Part shown: in pieces, positions 15,864-15,933 of the stretch
Layout of the letters: the number at the start of each line of letters is the position of its first letter
How positions within the stretch are numbered: the stretch's first letter is position 1
Assembly: GCA_016256075.1 (NCBI GenBank)
Contig: SDVU01000288.1
Location: 1-15,933 of the forward strand
Reading direction: 5' to 3'
Length of the DNA: 15,933 nt
Origin: Dictyocoela muelleri
Taxonomy: Eukaryota > Microsporidia
The notes under the pieces: generated by a model
Databases searched by the model: none
What the model was told of the DNA's origin: nothing
The model's input: the letters and a program-made list of their open reading frames with translations, nothing else
Translations under genes and position numbers: made by a program

Positions 15864-15933
15864 AAAAAGTTTTATTAATATTTTCAACATAAATAATTAA
15901 AGTCAAATTTTATTATATTAATTTAAATTTATA

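Noticed and set aside
15633-15890. 85-codon minus-strand frame
   Set aside because: It passes through the (AT)n microsatellite (Ile-Tyr repeats) and has no family resemblance I can see.

Overview
This window looks like a gene-poor, transposon-rich stretch of a microsporidian genome. It is very A+T-rich. The few host genes are intronless and compact: a 370-residue BET bromodomain protein, a GH37 trehalase and a 52-residue small protein. The transposase relics are of kinds reported from large microsporidian genomes (ISXO2/IS1595-like 'Merlin' and pogo/Tigger). Runs of C lie just upstream of several start codons, as in microsporidian promoters. The organism call is an inference; a large-genome species of the Hamiltosporidium kind would fit, but I cannot name it.

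Layout. 1-247 (minus) is the open N-terminal end of a Merlin/ISXO2-like transposase that runs off the window, with a striking 33-nt palindrome just upstream. 640-1752 (minus) is the two-bromodomain plus NET protein, with short tandem repeats on both sides. 2137-2813 is the first of three copies of a repeat with a tRNA-like head (SINE-like), here swollen by an octamer array. 2949-3107 is a small unnamed coding frame. 3489-5318 is trehalase. 5453-5921 (minus) is SINE-like copy 2. 6304-9650 is a decayed pogo/Tigger DNA transposon into which a 1.47-kb Merlin-like element (7006-8471) has jumped; that element carries a large fold-back sequence at each end. 10548-11430 is a second Merlin-like transposase relic. 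11449-12119 is a non-coding inverted-repeat element with a perfect 8-bp target duplication. 12579-13046 is SINE-like copy 3. It abuts a 1.64-kb fold-back element (13047-14686) made of degenerate TAAGGGTTAAAA-type repeats, followed by three more minisatellites (23, 16 and 33 nt units). The last 650 bp hold an AT microsatellite and three hairpins.

The two clear host genes act separately: trehalase cleaves trehalose, and the BET protein reads acetylated histones. There is no sign of an operon. Most of the window is mobile or repeat-derived. The most notable finding is the three-copy tRNA-headed repeat family, whose A and B boxes keep exact tRNA spacing and whose 3' hairpin shows a compensatory change. 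The fold-back element and the nested transposons come next.
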